A stretch of 64,000 nt of DNA, from positions 40,124,848 through 40,188,847 of the forward strand of contig CAIIXF020000006.1 of the NCBI GenBank assembly GCA_903813345.2, given 5' to 3'. The translations under genes and the position numbers were made by a program. The notes under the pieces are model-generated. The model worked only from the letters and a program-made list of their open reading frames with translations, was not told the origin of the DNA and did no database searches. Of the stretch, positions 1 to 12,419 are shown in pieces. Positions within the stretch are counted from its first letter, which is position 1, and each line of letters begins with the position of its first letter. Origin of the DNA: Owenia fusiformis (lineage: Eukaryota; Annelida; Polychaeta; Sabellida; Oweniidae).

Positions 1-215
1 TATTAATCATCTTTATTGTATTCCATAAAATACAGATATACAAACTTAAACAATTGCCAAAGTCTAATGACATTGACGGCAATTTTGAGTGAAATCCAAA
101 GGAATGTTATTAATTTTTTACATAATAAGTTATTTTTATGTCATGTTATTGTTAAAATAGATGAAAAAAAGTCAATAAAATATCATCACACTACACTCGT
201 ATATCACAAAAATGT

Positions 216-2551
216 GTAAGGTTCTTTTTTTATCCCTTGGCCAGAGGGATTTCAGTTGTAACATGTTGTAATCGATTACATGTCCAAAAGATCTAGACCC
301 TGGTGGATATAATATGCTACTATGTTCATTAGTTTCTCATTGACATCTATTGGAAATTTATTATCACCAAAAAGTAAGAACTGGGATTGATCATGCATAT
401 TAAGTCCATCATAGTGGGTAAGGATCCCTATCGTCTCCAATCCTGCAAGTAGTGTTGTTCTCTGCTCTGTCAGCAGTGGGCATTTCAACAGGAAATGTAA
501 AGTTGTCTGGTTTGTATTGTCACATAAACATTTAGGATTAGCAACCCGTTCAAAGTTGTGTGCATGGAGGTGAGCTTGCAAGAGAAGTCCGGACCTGAGT
601 CGGTTTAACGGAATTTCTAGGTAGCGAGGCATGGCATTTTTTAGTTTTGACGTTGATAGGGTAGAAGCATGGCTTCCATCGCCTCTTACTATTCTTTTAA
701 ATCTTGAAATTGGCTGGCCAATTCTATAATCTGGTGGAAGGTTATTCCAAAGGGCCATACCTTTAAAAATTGTAGATTTCTTAGCCAAAGCGCTTGTTTG
801 AAGGGGAATCTTATAGTCCCTGTGGCTCCTTAGTGAGCGCACTTGTATATCATTCTCATAGGACCTGACAAGATTACAAATGAAAGGAGGAAAGTTATTA
901 TATCTTGCTTTAAAAATAAATATTTTGAGATGTTCCTCTCTTCTAGAGGATAAAGTTTTCCAGTTTATTGATGAGAGAACTTTATTAGTGTTCGAGCCAT
1001 GGATTGCTCCAGAGACTAGACATGCTGCTCTATAATGTAACCGTTCAAGAGATTGCAATTTGGTATCTGATGCACTATTGTATATGATGTCACAATAATC
1101 AAAATGAGGGAGTATGTACGCATTATATAAAGTTTCAAGGTGCTTGCTTGACAAGATCTTGCAGAGTTTCTTCATGGGCCTCATCAGGCTTATTACTTTG
1201 TTAATTAAGTGGTCAATGTCAGCGTTGAAGTTTAGGTGCTGGTCAAGAGTAAGTCCGAGGTGTTTATGAGTATTACATCTAGGGACTATTTCCCCGTTCA
1301 TTTTCAGAGGAGGAGGTTCAATATTAATGTTTCTATGTCCAGTGAATATCAAATCAGCACTTTTCTGTGCTTTGAATAACATTTTCCAAGTTGCGGCCCA
1401 TTGGTCTAAGTGGTCCAAATCACTTTGAATGGGTTCATGAATATCGAGAAATATTTCATTTACATCAAAAGGATTATGGAGTGAAGTGTCATCCGCGAAT
1501 ATGAAAGTCTTTGAAACAAGACCATCCGGTAAGTCGTTGATATATATCAAAAATAGGAGGGCTCCCAACACTGAACCCTGAGGAACTCCTGCGTTAATTT
1601 TATAATTCTTGATCTGAGGGTTGTTATTATGTATTTGTGTATCTGATTCTTGAGCATCTGTATGTTGAACAGAGGACCATTCTGATAAGTTATTATTGAC
1701 CTTAACTCTGATACGCCTATCACTTAAGTATGATTTAATGAGATTAATAAAATTGTTGTTACAACCATAGCCTTTTAATTTAGTTATCAATAAGTTGTGC
1801 GGGACAACGTCAAAAGCTGAACTCAGGTCCAAAAAGATTGAGCGTATATGCTCTTTATTATCAATATGTTGATGAAGATCATGTACAATATTTATTAGTT
1901 GATTTGTTGTTCCATGTTTAGGTAAGAACCCACTTTGGAGTTTATACAAGAGATTGTGCTCGAGAAGATGAGAAAGCAAATGTCTATGAATAATGCGTTC
2001 GAAAACTTTAGACAAAGTACTTAGGAGAGTTACAGGTCTATAATTGGAGGCAATGGTTGAGTCACCTTTTTTGTAAATTGGAATAACTATTCCCTCCTTC
2101 CAGATATCTGGAAAAATATTCTCATCAAGTATTCTATTAAATAGGTTGCTTACTGGTAATGAAAAAGAGCTGGCACACATTTTTAACATCTTGTTTGAGA
2201 TTTCATCAGGACCAGGAGATTTATGTACATCTAACTCGTTAAGTAGTTCAAAGACCTCTTGTTGTGAAGTTCTGAAGTTTTGGAGTATTTGATTGGTTCT
2301 GCTTGGAAAAATAGGTGTAAGATTTGCATTATTTTCAATCAGATTTTCTGTACAAAGTATTTCATGAGCATATTAGATTTGTCCAAACTGGAGCATGCAG
2401 GAACATCATTATTAGGCAGGTATAAAACTGGAATGGAAGAAATACTGTTTTTACCTAACAAGTCTTTGATGAGTGTCCAATAATTAATTGAATTTTTATC
2501 ACAATTTTCAATTTTAAAAGTAACATTAGATAAGTAGTCACTTTTACCTGT
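216..2551 (-). mobile_element. 5'-truncated LINE (CR1/L2-like group of the Jockey superfamily)
   Basis: Non-LTR retrotransposon copy read on the minus strand. The largest open stretch (2189 to 276) encodes reverse transcriptase, and its frame stays open upstream of that ATG to about 2340 (LLNELDVHKSPGPDEIS). A one-base frame change near 2340 then joins a more N-terminal part (INYWTLIKDLLGK) reaching about 2551. No apurinic endonuclease domain follows, so the copy is 5'-truncated, the usual LINE state. The 3' end is probably near 216-240, where a CCCTctggccAAGGG hairpin is followed by an A-rich run. No target-site duplication is visible. The clade is inferred from the RT and the C-terminal knuckle. 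Confidence 0.85.
276..2189 (-). CDS. LINE reverse transcriptase, ORF2-like (partial)
   Basis: A 637-codon open frame inside the truncated LINE. Reverse transcriptase motifs appear in order: the finger region NYRPVTLLSTLSKVFE (about residues 49-64), motif A DLSSAFD (121-127), motif B GVPQGSVLG (201-209) and the catalytic FADD (231-234). A polar 20-25 residue insertion (about 172-196, rich in Q, N and D) precedes motif B and looks lineage-specific. The C-terminal third includes a Cys/His knuckle (CLCDN...TTLHFLLKCP) typical of CR1/L2-type LINEs. The ATG at 2189 is only the first methionine in an interrupted frame, not a biological start. Without the endonuclease domain the copy is unlikely to move by itself. 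Confidence 0.85.
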   Translation of the reverse strand: MLKMCASSFSLPVSNLFNRILDENIFPDIWKEGIVIPIYKKGDSTIASNYRPVTLLSTLSKVFERIIHRHLLSHLLEHNLLYKLQSGFLPKHGTTNQLINIVHDLHQHIDNKEHIRSIFLDLSSAFDVVPHNLLITKLKGYGCNNNFINLIKSYLSDRRIRVKVNNNLSEWSSVQHTDAQESDTQIHNNNPQIKNYKINAGVPQGSVLGALLFLIYINDLPDGLVSKTFIFADDTSLHNPFDVNEIFLDIHEPIQSDLDHLDQWAATWKMLFKAQKSADLIFTGHRNINIEPPPLKMNGEIVPRCNTHKHLGLTLDQHLNFNADIDHLINKVISLMRPMKKLCKILSSKHLETLYNAYILPHFDYCDIIYNSASDTKLQSLERLHYRAACLVSGAIHGSNTNKVLSSINWKTLSSRREEHLKIFIFKARYNNFPPFICNLVRSYENDIQVRSLRSHRDYKIPLQTSALAKKSTIFKGMALWNNLPPDYRIGQPISRFKRIVRGDGSHASTLSTSKLKNAMPRYLEIPLNRLRSGLLLQAHLHAHNFERVANPKCLCDNTNQTTLHFLLKCPLLTEQRTTLLAGLETIGILTHYDGLNMHDQSQFLLFGDNKFPIDVNEKLMNIVAYYIHQGLDLLDM

Positions 2552-2844
2552 TTCTATTAACTAACAATCGTTGGTAGAGATAAAACGTTTCGATTATCCC
2601 TCTCAACTGTTTTTCTCCATTTCAAAAACATTTTAGCTTATGACATACCCTTTTAGACATTCAAAAATGTTTCGTTTCTTAAATAGAACTAAACTTTTAA
2701 CTATTCATCTGAATAAGCATTGGGTATTGTGCAAAATATAAGATAAACTATCCCTGGTTAATTGAATTTTTAAGTAATTTTTTACTTAAAATGAGTAGTT
2801 CAATTTCTCAATATAAGGAAATCCAAGTAATACTTTTTAAGAGT

Positions 2845-3120
2845 GGCATCATTCTGTCATAAGTCTCAATATACAGTACTTGAGCATAAATTTAGATTGA
2901 AGATACCTATCCTTTGAATTTGTGATTCCTACCCTTTCTGGCCTGAATCACAAATTGAAGAAATTAAACTAACACAATTAGAATGAATCTCCCAATGAGA
3001 TGTCCCTATATTATAGCATCAAGTATATTTCCGTTTTGTTTTAACCCTACACATTTACTTTTTGAACAAAAGTATCTTATCATTTTAACCTATGGTAAAC
3101 AAATGCTTGCCTTTTACTTT
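2845..3120 (+). repeat. Diverged repeat shared with 15950-16230
   Basis: The stretch 'catcattctgtcataagtctcaa...gagcataaat...cctttctgg' matches 15950-16055 at roughly 75-80% by eye. A second block, 'ggtaaacaaatgcttgcc' near 3090, matches 'ggtaaacaaatgattgct' near 16197. In the second position the block lies directly upstream of the gene 2 promoter. It may therefore be part of the gene duplication unit, separated from the gene 1 promoter by later insertions, or simply an interspersed repeat. Confidence 0.5.
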
Positions 3121-3665
3121 CCCCGCCACATAGTGAGGGACCATATTGTCGGCCTGGGCGCGTCTATCAGTATGTCTGCCCATCTGTTTGTCCGGCAGTT
3201 TTTGACCCAAAAGATGTTATGCGGTTAGCACGATACAATTCATATTCTGAATTTTTCAATTTCATCGATTGAACGCATTAACAAAAGTTTACAAATTATT
3301 TTATATTACTGAATCAACAGGTCAGTGAATAGCATGTGTCAACTAATATAATTGAATAACATACACCACTTGTACCTGTCTTGTTTGATGTTGTTTTATG
3401 TATGTGTTACACGCATACACACTTTAAAGGGGAGCACAACCATGGTCACATGATCAGTCGTGTGGAGGTAAGCTCCCAGTTGAAATAAAAGCACTGTCCT
3501 CCTTTGGTTTAAGTGAAAAGTAGCTAATACCCTCATGTATCGGTCAGTTTGTGTGTCACACGACTAATCCACACCATATGCTTCATTCAACATATTTTAT
3601 GCTATTAAGCTGCATATAAAAACACTACTTTGCAGTAAAAACGTACTACTGGATGAACTAAGGTT

Positions 3666-4061
3666 AGGGTAATTAAATTAGTTGTTTCTCATTCTTGCCC
3701 GCGTTTGGCCCAATCCCCATCCATCATTTCTCTGCCATTTCTGAGAAAAAAACACCGTCCCTGGCGCGCATCCATGGCGTGTGAAACACTTTTTTATGGA
3801 TCAGGATAATTGACAATATCGTGGTACTGATATATGATCAAATATACCAGTAAAGTAGGCTAAATTCAACATATAAATTCAACATAAACTCAGTTTATTT
3901 CCTTCAAAATTAGTTATTTGTTTTTACAGTTATTTTAAAGAAAAAAATCATCCCGTCCCTCATCAGCATTTTAGATAGACAAAAAAGGTAATATAAAAAC
4001 CGTCATTCCCGTATAAATTTTGAAAAATAGAAGAAAGAGAAACAACTAATTTAATTACCCT
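3666..4061. mobile_element. MITE with 25-bp perfect terminal inverted repeats
   Basis: Positions 3666-3690 (AGGGTAATTAAATTAG...) are repeated exactly as the reverse complement at 4037-4061. The 396-bp element has no coding capacity. I cannot see a clear target-site duplication, so the superfamily is not assigned. Confidence 0.7.
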
Positions 4062-5159
4062 GGCCTAACATAAAATACAAAGCCACTAGCTAGCTCATAC
4101 AGTATACTTACCCCTTGCAAATTGTAATTTATTGAATTCACAGTAAACCCATGAATTAAAAAAACAAAGAATATTGTTCTCATGGATCTATTATTCATGT
4201 TAAACTAACTAGGAAAATATAAATATGAAATAATATGTTAGCTTGAAGTCATATATAAGATGAAAATATATGTTCATGCATTTGCATTTTTCCAAAGGGA
4301 ATATATTCCCATGTAAGTAAATACAGGTGCAATATATAATTTATATGTATATCTATGTCATCTGTCTATACATGCGCGTATAGTGATACATTTGAACAAG
4401 ATGGTTCTGGAAAACATGAGCGTAGCAGATTTGCTAAAAAGCCACATACACCACAAAAGCAAGACCAATTTGAAAGTAAGTTCATTATTCTCAAGGGTAC
4501 ACTTCAAGTGAAAGCTACATTGCTACAGGGTGGCCTATCATTCTAAGACAAATGTATTATCCAACGATTTTGATTTTCGAAGCTAAAATATGATATCTTG
4601 AGCAGATGGAAATACATTCCCATGAGATATGTATATATAGTCAAAAGTGGAAACCTTTTTACCTTTTTACGCATAAATACGACACAAACCTACGTTCGTG
4701 GAGCTTATGAGTGACTCTTTTTTATAAAATCAACAGTTGACAAAGTCCAGATGAAAAACCACTGTTGTATTGGTAATCACCATTTACACATTTTTGATAC
4801 TTCCAGAAGTATCATTCTGAAATTATAAGTAACTTACTTAATCAATCCCGGAATTTTATAAGCGCAAACAATATTGTAAATTTGGTAGTTCAAATATCAC
4901 CTTCAAATTTCAGGGACTACTATATAAACATTTCAGTTCGATATCTACTTCCTGTCAGCCATTTTTAAGTCAAATGCTAAAATCCTTGTCCTTACCCTAT
5001 TGTTTGCACTTAAAGAATATCGATCTTACATTCACTTTTAAAACGAAACATATTTAACTCATTTCATTCTAAGTCTGATTCTAGGGTATTGAAATATCTA
5101 ATATGCGTTTACAGCAAAAATGTATAAAGTTCGATATCAAATTTTCAATTACGCATGCT

Positions 5160-5690
5160 AATGGTGAACTTAATTAGGTTTCGGGCATTCTGGGTAAATT
5201 GTAAGATGGCTATTTCGTATCTACCATCCAAAATCTTCTTTGTTAAATCTTTTTTACTCGTTTCAAGGTGAACCATTGGACGGATCTATTTCAACTTTCC
5301 AGCCATGATTCTTTATATGAAAATCTCAAACAGGTTAGGTTTTGGGCTTTCTGGGTAGATGTTAAGGCGTTCATTTTGGAATTTCCATCCAAACGTCTTC
5401 TCTGTAAAGTCTTGTCTATGTCATTTGACAGATCGATCTCAAATTGTCAATGCTGATTCTTTGTATGCAAATCTGAAACTGATTAGGTTTTACGCATTCG
5501 GGTAAATGTTGGTTGCCATCTTGGATTTCCGTCCAAAAATCTTTGTAAAGTCTTGTCTACGCATTTTCAGGCTGTCTTTTCACGGGATGATTCTTTAATT
5601 GTATGAAAATCTAAAACTGGTTAGTTTTGGGGCATTTTAGGTTAATGTAAATGTAGCCATATTTGATTTCTGTACAAAATGCGTGTCGTT
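5160..5690. repeat. Diverged tandem array, unit about 135-158 bp, four units
   Basis: Units start at about 5171, 5329, 5480 and 5614 with variants of 'attaggttttgggcattctggg'. Each continues with 'gattttcatccaaaa(t)cttctttgtaaagtctt'. Units are heavily diverged. The array ends shortly before the gene 1 promoter block. Confidence 0.65.
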
Positions 5691-5892
5691 TCAGTTGATT
5701 TGTTTGGGCAATGAAGAGAAAAGGTAACAGGATCACCCGTGGGTGGGGATATGTTGTACACTTTTGTGTACTTGTTAATTAAAGATAAACTGACCATTCT
5801 CAATAAAAACGTCACCATTAAACGTACAAATCAACTTAGACACTTGAAGGCCTTAGACTTCCGTCATAGAACTGTTAATTACTTTCAATTGT

Positions 5893-5990
5893 TGTTTGCC
5901 TCTTTGCCAACTGAAAGGTGTTGTTCGAAAATACGAAATGTACTTAGTTATCTTATCTTTGGTCGTATCTAGATTTTTATTATAAATATG
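5893..5990 (+). promoter_or_regulatory. Core promoter of CBM14-olfactomedin gene 1
   Basis: A TATA box (TATAAATA, 5981-5988) lies about 110 bp upstream of the start codon. Just upstream, 5893-5972 is identical base for base to 16347-16426 before gene 2. This block contains 'ttatcttatc', two overlapping GATA sites on the minus strand, and 'ttcgaaaatacgaa'. Identity across otherwise diverged flanks indicates a shared, probably functional promoter. The transcription start would be near 6010. Confidence 0.7.
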
Positions 5991-6095
5991 GGGCGGCATT
6001 TCACCTTCTGTTTTATATTTCTCAATCTCTTTCTACACCGTGGTAACTTATGCACCTGCTTTTTCAATCTCAATTTCAATCATAGTTCAATAACC

Positions 6096-9000
6096 ATGAG
6101 GAGCTATACTGGAGTACTATTTTGGGGTAAGAAAACATTTTTATGCTTTTGGGAAGTTTTTTTAAATTAAAATATTTATTCACAAAAATAAAACAAACAT
6201 ATCACGTATTTGGTGTTAAAATAATATCATCGATTACATGGTTAATGATACCCGTTGCCATATGATCCAATACTTTCTTATAAAATATGATACTTGATTT
6301 AACTTTTAACTGTAAATTACAATGCAATGACGAATGTTCATTTATGAGTTTTTTGACCATTCAGAATGAATAGGTATAGTTTAATTACAAAAAGCATGAT
6401 GACAATAATCAAAGTGGTATTTTTGTTTTTTGGACTTATTACACGCTAGCTTACTTACATAAGCACGCAATTAACCCGGTCACAGACCTGCCGACACCTA
6501 TTTATTTTCGGGTTTGTAGTGGATTCAGAAATTCTAGAGGATTTCAATTTTTTCACAATTTCCAAATAATAAACTAGGTAGATTTTACGGTAGAATCAAA
6601 TAGTGTTGATTTCAGCATACACAGTTTTTCAAATATCAACAGTATATTTTATGGCCGTTCTCATGGAGAAAATTGAGTTACAAAAAATTATTTACGGTAG
6701 ATTTCGGTAAAAAATACCATAGATAAACACGGATGGCTACACATAACTTTATTTAGCCCACTTTGGCTATTTAATTCATGTATCAGTTTTTTATTAATGG
6801 TCTGCTTGTGATATACCTACATGTATATACTTGTAATCCAGGGTGCACAAAAGTGGAGACCTTGCCGCTATATTCCTCATATCTTTGTCATTGTAAGGAC
6901 ATACACTCCCTTCCATAAGTTTGGCAACCTTTTTTCTCCATTGAACTACGTGTTAAAGCCTCTTTATGTTTGAATTTTTATTTACTTAACCGGCGATGAA
7001 ATAACTTATGATATTGATGGAAACGTAACTTGACTTTATTTCCAATACCTCCATATTTTTACAGTTTTAAGTTACAGCGCTTCAAAGTCATTTTTGAAAA
7101 ATATTTTTCGCCTCCTGTGTTATTTCAATGGGAGAGGTTTTTTGAAAAACAATTTTGACTTTAAAGCCCTATAACTTTGTTGAACCTGAGGAAACATATC
7201 ATTTTTTGTTAAATAAAGTTAGCAAATTCAATTACCTGCCTAACTCGTATTTTTGCAAGGACTCAGATGGATGGATATTCTGTCATATGACTTGCGGCAA
7301 ACCTACCATTTCCCATTGGTTAACATGGGAATGTCGATTTTCAAAAATTCATCAAATTCATCATCAATTTTCGACCTATAGTAATTGAGGAAAAAAATTG
7401 AGAAAATTTGGAGGTATTGGAATTAAAGTCAAATTACGTTTCCATCAATAGTATAAGTATTTTCATCGCAGGTTAAGTAAATAAAAATTCAAAAGTAAAG
7501 AGGCTTTAACACGTAGTTCAATGGGGGAAAAAGGTTGCCAAACTTATGGAGGGGGGTGTACCTCGTAATATTTAGCACGTTTGTACATTTTCTAATTCCG
7601 TACTAGCCTACCATTTATCAAGATCATCAGCTCGATAGTCACAGACTTGTCCTCAGAAATGTCCCCAATCCTAACTCCTACCCATGGGGATACGCCAACG
7701 AAAGAATATACAAGAATAAAAATTGCAGACCTAAAAGGAGATCATGTGTGGCATTCAGGCCATACCTGCTGAGGAATGCAGTTGGGCCATTGATAACTTG
7801 TTCAGGTTTGCCTACAGCACAATGATGACCATACCTGGGGCATGTTGTCGAAGTGTTGAAAAAGTGTGACTCCGTCTGATGATCACGAAATATGGTCGGT
7901 TGGTATGCAAATGAATGATGTACAAATGTGTCAGATATCAGAGATGGTGTGGGGGCAAAAGTCCTAATAAGAGGTTCCGTGTCCTTTTTAGAGGCGAGCT
8001 AAGCGACAAATGTTTTTATGAACTAGAAGTGTCACTAATCAAGAAAAGTGATGTTGGCAATAATGAATCCGCGACAGCGTTGCTATGGTAACCAACTAAA
8101 TACCACGCCCACCTTTAGGTGCTCTTTTTTCTTAAATTGAAATAATATGAGGAAAATGCAGGGTTTCCAATTTGACCACCCTGCAGATCGCATGAGTCAA
8201 CAGGATACACTATTGGAAAAGACAAAATAAAATCATATCAAACACATTATACATTTTTAAATGTATGTTTTAACGGCAATGTACCAGTGATGATGTAACC
8301 AATGTAATAACGATAACAAAATTGTTCCCCTAATTTTAGCGATATGCATCGTTGGAATAGTTTGGGCTCAGGACGCCTGTACTGGACAATGCCCAAATGA
8401 CGAAACTGGAAATCCTGTTGATGGTAACTTCGCCCATCCAGCAGATTGCTCAAAGTACTGCGCGTAAGTTCCGTTTGGATTCAAGGGGGGGATTCCACAA
8501 AGTTCAGAGTCGGTATTGGTTAACATTGTGATGAAGACATTCATTGTGATGAAACACGTTTGTCGACCCGAAAGCCGGAAGTTTTTTCAGCAAATTTTAT
8601 TTCAAAAATCAAGACATATACACCTCTTTAAATATAGGTTCAAATGTTGATGCGCTATAGTTTGCTACGGATTTGTTATATTCTTTAACTACCTTTAACT
8701 ACCAATGGCATATTACACGATGATGTGAAGTCTAAGTAACGGACTAAGTAAACAATGTAACCGAACAATTGTTTATGTGAGAAAAACTACATGTATTTGT
8801 AAAGGACGATTTATGCGTGCATGTTGCCGTTTTGATTTTCGCCCCATGCAGACAGATCGCCTAAAATTACATTCGTATGATGTTCGACTCGACATTCACC
8901 GGGAAAGTGGAAACATGTTGTCACCTATGATGCAAATTAATTTTTTACTGCTTAATTAATAAATGATGAATGACAGTCATATCAAGTTCTATAAGTATGA

Positions 9001-12000
9001 AAATAGCACGCTGTCTTGATATCTCAAGGTAACCCGATCATACGATCGGACATGTCCGATCATAAGTTCGTATGATAGTTGTCAAATATTAATCGTATGA
9101 CATGTATGAGACCAATGTTAATGCTACCAGGGGGAATCTGACCTGCAGGCCTAACCTTTTATACATGTTTTTTCTGATTTGAAAAATTCGATGTGTGATG
9201 TAAATTTCTCTATTTTTCAAAGAAATCTACAAATATATCATTACGATTTTATCTTTACATCGTTATTTTGATAATTCACATTTCGAATGAGTTACCTTGA
9301 AATATCAAGACATCGTGCTATTATCATATAGGACGCAGTGTAACTGTCCTTGACCATTTATTAAGCAGTGGAAAAATAATTTGCTTTATTGGTGACAAAA
9401 TGTTTCTACTTTCCTGGTGAATGTCGAGTCTCGCATCATGTGAATGCGATCCGTCTGCATGGGGTGATTTTATATCCTTAGTCTCCTGTGTCCGGTTGAA
9501 ATGATCTGAAATGTAATGCTGGTTCATTAATACACATACTTCATATACGAACCTACGGAAAACGAGTTGAATTTATTTGGTAGTTCCGTCGAATAAGTTC
9601 TGTATGCAAACTTGATAAACTCGCGACGAGGTTAAACTGGAATGGTCGGAGCCATGAATTTTTAAACAGGTCTGAAGTTCTTATCAAGCACCTTTTTGAC
9701 AAAGCACGTCGATAAAGCTCTTTGTGAAGACCGTAAATTAAACATGCCAAATCCGCATACATTTAAAACACGTTCGGTAATCCGGAACGTAGTTTGGTAT
9801 GAGCGCAGCTTTATGCTCTTTGATTCATAAATAAACACCCTCCACTACGTTCATCTTTAACTATTTAAAGTCCCAAAGAATTTTCATTTACATGTAAAGT
9901 CTATTTATCTGATATATACCGAGGCCTGTTTTAATGGCAATTCTATTTTTTCAGTTGCAATGGTGGCGTTGGAACCGAGCAGTCTTGTCCAGATGGTTTG
10001 GTCTTCGACCCTGTCCTGAACATTTGTAATTGGCCAGAGGTGACAAATTGTACACGTATGTATACAATTAAATACACTGCCCTAAAAAAAATTGGCAAAT
10101 AGAATAGAAAATAATTTAATTTGTCATACATTTCCAAACTATTGTAATAGCTAAAGAACAAAATTAATATTTAAGGATCGACAGGCGGCTTGATGTGTTA
10201 TCAAATGAAATGTTCCGGTTGCTAAACGTGAGGTACTGCATAAAAAAGGATAGGTATCGATTTAGTGAACTGAATTCAACTATGTTTTTCTCTTAAACCA
10301 ATTATTGAAAACATTCTGTAAAAAACACCGTCCTTTATGTGATGTTGACTGATTGGCAACAATTTAATGCAAAAGTTATTTATATCTATTTTATATAACT
10401 GTTTTTGTTAACATTTTTTTCAGTGCAATTGTTTTTTGTATCTTTCTACCAATTCTTGAGAATGAAATAAAATGTCTGTCCGAACCTTGTTAGAACAAAA
10501 TAGCATATTCAACATTTTCTTAGACTTCTCAATATTATAGTTTATTATAAAAAGGAAATTTCGGTTGATTTAACAAAAAGTATGCAAAAACTTAAAACAA
10601 ATCCCCCCAAAATAGATAAAAAATAAGATAAACATTTCATTTTATTAACGAGATACTTTTTTAAAATCAACCAAACGTTCCTTTGTACAATTACAATATT
10701 GAGAGACCTAAACACGTTGTGTTTATGTCGTTTTCTTCCAATGAGGTTCGGATAGATGTTTCATTTCATTCCGAACATATGATACCAAGAACCAAAGAAG
10801 TGCCTTATGTGTTTCTAAAACAATATAGAGAAAAGTATATATATAATTCAAATTATAATGTTACCATCCATCGCGTGTTCAAAAAGTTCACAATATCGAT
10901 ACCACTCCTTTATTAGTTTTATGCATTGCAACTGTAAGATACACGATATATAGAGTTCCGATCAAATAATTGAGTTAACCATCAGTCAAAATCGCAAAAA
11001 TGTAACAATATCCATAGCAAACATCAAGCTACATCCGCATACATAAGCTGTGCCCAAATACATCGAACGTAACCCAGGAATCGGTTCAAAAACCGCGGAT
11101 GCACGCCCTATAATTATAAATCGTATGTGCATAGACAAAGAAAACCGCATGACCACCAATTGAGCGGTCTACAACACTGAACAAACAAAGTCAGGCGCTT
11201 TCGCAATAACGCAAAGTCGTGAGACTCGAATCGTGTCCTGTCTAAAAAAAGATGCAAATGCGTTTATTATAATTTGATAGATGTCGTTCAGAGCAAAGAA
11301 ACAATTTTTAACACAGTGATCGGAAAAAGCAATCATAAAGGATGTTTACAAATCGTTGTCAAATTAATTACTCTTTTGATTCATATATCTATAAACATTT
11401 TATTTTAGAAAACGAATGCCCAAGAACTGTGTCTAACTTCACTCGAACGTCCACCTACGCCCAGTTCGGTATGATTTGGGGCGCCTGGATGAAAGACGAT
11501 TATGTCCTTGCTGATGGGGTTCGTGTATGGCTTATTAATGGTATCAACAGCGCGGAACTTCTGGAGTTTGCCAATGAGTTAGACTACACAAATGGCGTCA
11601 TCGGCAGAATTATCACACTTCCGTTCAATTGTGCAGGAACTGGTCACGTGGTCTACAAGGGCGACCTCTATTGCAATATTTATGCAACAAGAAACATGCT
11701 CCGCTATGGTATCGACACAGGCGCCAGTGAAATCAAAGAGCTTGTTGGCGTGGGCGTTTCAGCTGTTGATGAATACGACTGGGGATACAAGGCGTTCACG
11801 GACGGAGATTCTTCGTGGGGTTCCGGGGCATTTATTGACTTTGCTGTTGACGAGTATGGTCTATGGGTAATCTATTCCAGTGATGCCACATTCAATAAAA
11901 TAACAGTTTCGAAATTCGACGATGAATTCAATTTAACCGACACTCAATCGACCAACTATGATAAAGTCTTAGCTGGAAATGCGTTCATCGCTTGCGGAAT

Positions 12001-12301
12001 TCTTTACGTTGTCCAAGCCAGTTATGGAGACTTCTCTGGGTCCAACAACAATTATATTCGCTATACATATGACTTTGCCTTTAACACAGATGCAAATCTA
12101 GGCCCTCTGGATATACCTTTCCCTACCGTGGATAGGTCGTGTATGGTTGGTAATACAAATGTCAACTCATTCTATTCCCGGGTGAGTTACAGTGCACAGG
12201 ACGAAAAGATTTACGCCTGGAACTGTGCCTTCCACGAACGCATAGATGTTGCTTTCTCCCAACAAGGAGAATCCATCGTTAGACTATATGCAGATTACTA
12301 A
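6096..12301 (+). CDS. Secreted chitin-binding (CBM14) and olfactomedin-domain protein, copy 1
   Basis: Four coding exons: 6096-6126, 8340-8463, 9955-10055 and 11409-12301. All have gt/ag borders and compatible phases (1, 2, 1), giving 382 aa. Exons 1-2 give a signal peptide (MRSYTGVLFW, then AICIVGIVWAQ) and the start of a peritrophin-A domain. Exon 3 completes it (TCPDG-type core as SCPDGLVFDP, then CNWPEVTNC). Exon 4 is a whole olfactomedin propeller with the family hallmarks GMIWGAWM, GTGHVVYKGDLYCN, FAVDEYGLWVIY, AGNAFIACGILY and DEKIYAWN. The product should be secreted and bind chitin or a chitin-containing matrix through CBM14, while the propeller mediates protein contacts. It is the upstream member of a tandem pair, with its own TATA promoter. 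The first ATG after the TATA box with a good signal peptide was taken as start. Confidence 0.88.
6904..7558. mobile_element. Foldback MITE with about 150-bp TIRs and TA target site (Tc1/mariner-like)
   Basis: Arms at about 6904-7053 and 7408-7558 are inverted copies ('CACTCCCTTCCATAAGTTTG' against 'CAAACTTATGGAGGGGGGTG'). TA dinucleotides flank both ends (6902-6903, 7559-7560), as for Tc1/mariner insertions. There is no transposase. It sits in intron 1 of gene 1. A terminus-like fragment recurs near 20444-20470. Confidence 0.7.
8833..9477. repeat. Foldback element in intron 2 of gene 1
   Basis: About 8833-9036 and 9284-9477 are inverted copies of roughly 190 bp (for example 'ccccatgcagacagatcgc' against 'gcgatccgtctgcatgggg', 'caaggtaac' against 'gttaccttg'). 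The spacer holds a palindrome at about 9040-9060 (GATCGGACATGTCCGATC). No coding capacity. Confidence 0.7.
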
Positions 12302-12347
12302 TGGGACATTTCGTTATTTTATGTAGTTTATTTAAGTACATGAGATG

Positions 12348-12353
12348 AATAAA
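12348..12353 (+). terminator. Polyadenylation signal of gene 1
   Basis: AATAAA lies 47 bases after the stop codon. The 3' UTR is alignable with that of gene 2 ('taatgggacat...tcgttatt'). Confidence 0.7.
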
Positions 12354-12419
12354 ATTTAAAAAAATATATTACAGTCAATACTCAATAATAGAGAGGTGTC
12401 GCACAACGGGTTAGCTAAA

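Larger units (their letters stand above)
2552..5770. other. Intergenic interval upstream of the first CBM14-olfactomedin gene
   Basis: I see no supported gene. The interval holds an interspersed repeat (2845-3120), a roughly 400-bp MITE (3666-4061) and a diverged tandem array (5160-5690). About 3121-3210 is a GC-richer stretch ending in 'gtctgcccatctgtttgtccgg', like the TCCGTCCG heads of other repeats in the window. The short open frames in between have no recognisable domains. Confidence 0.5.
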
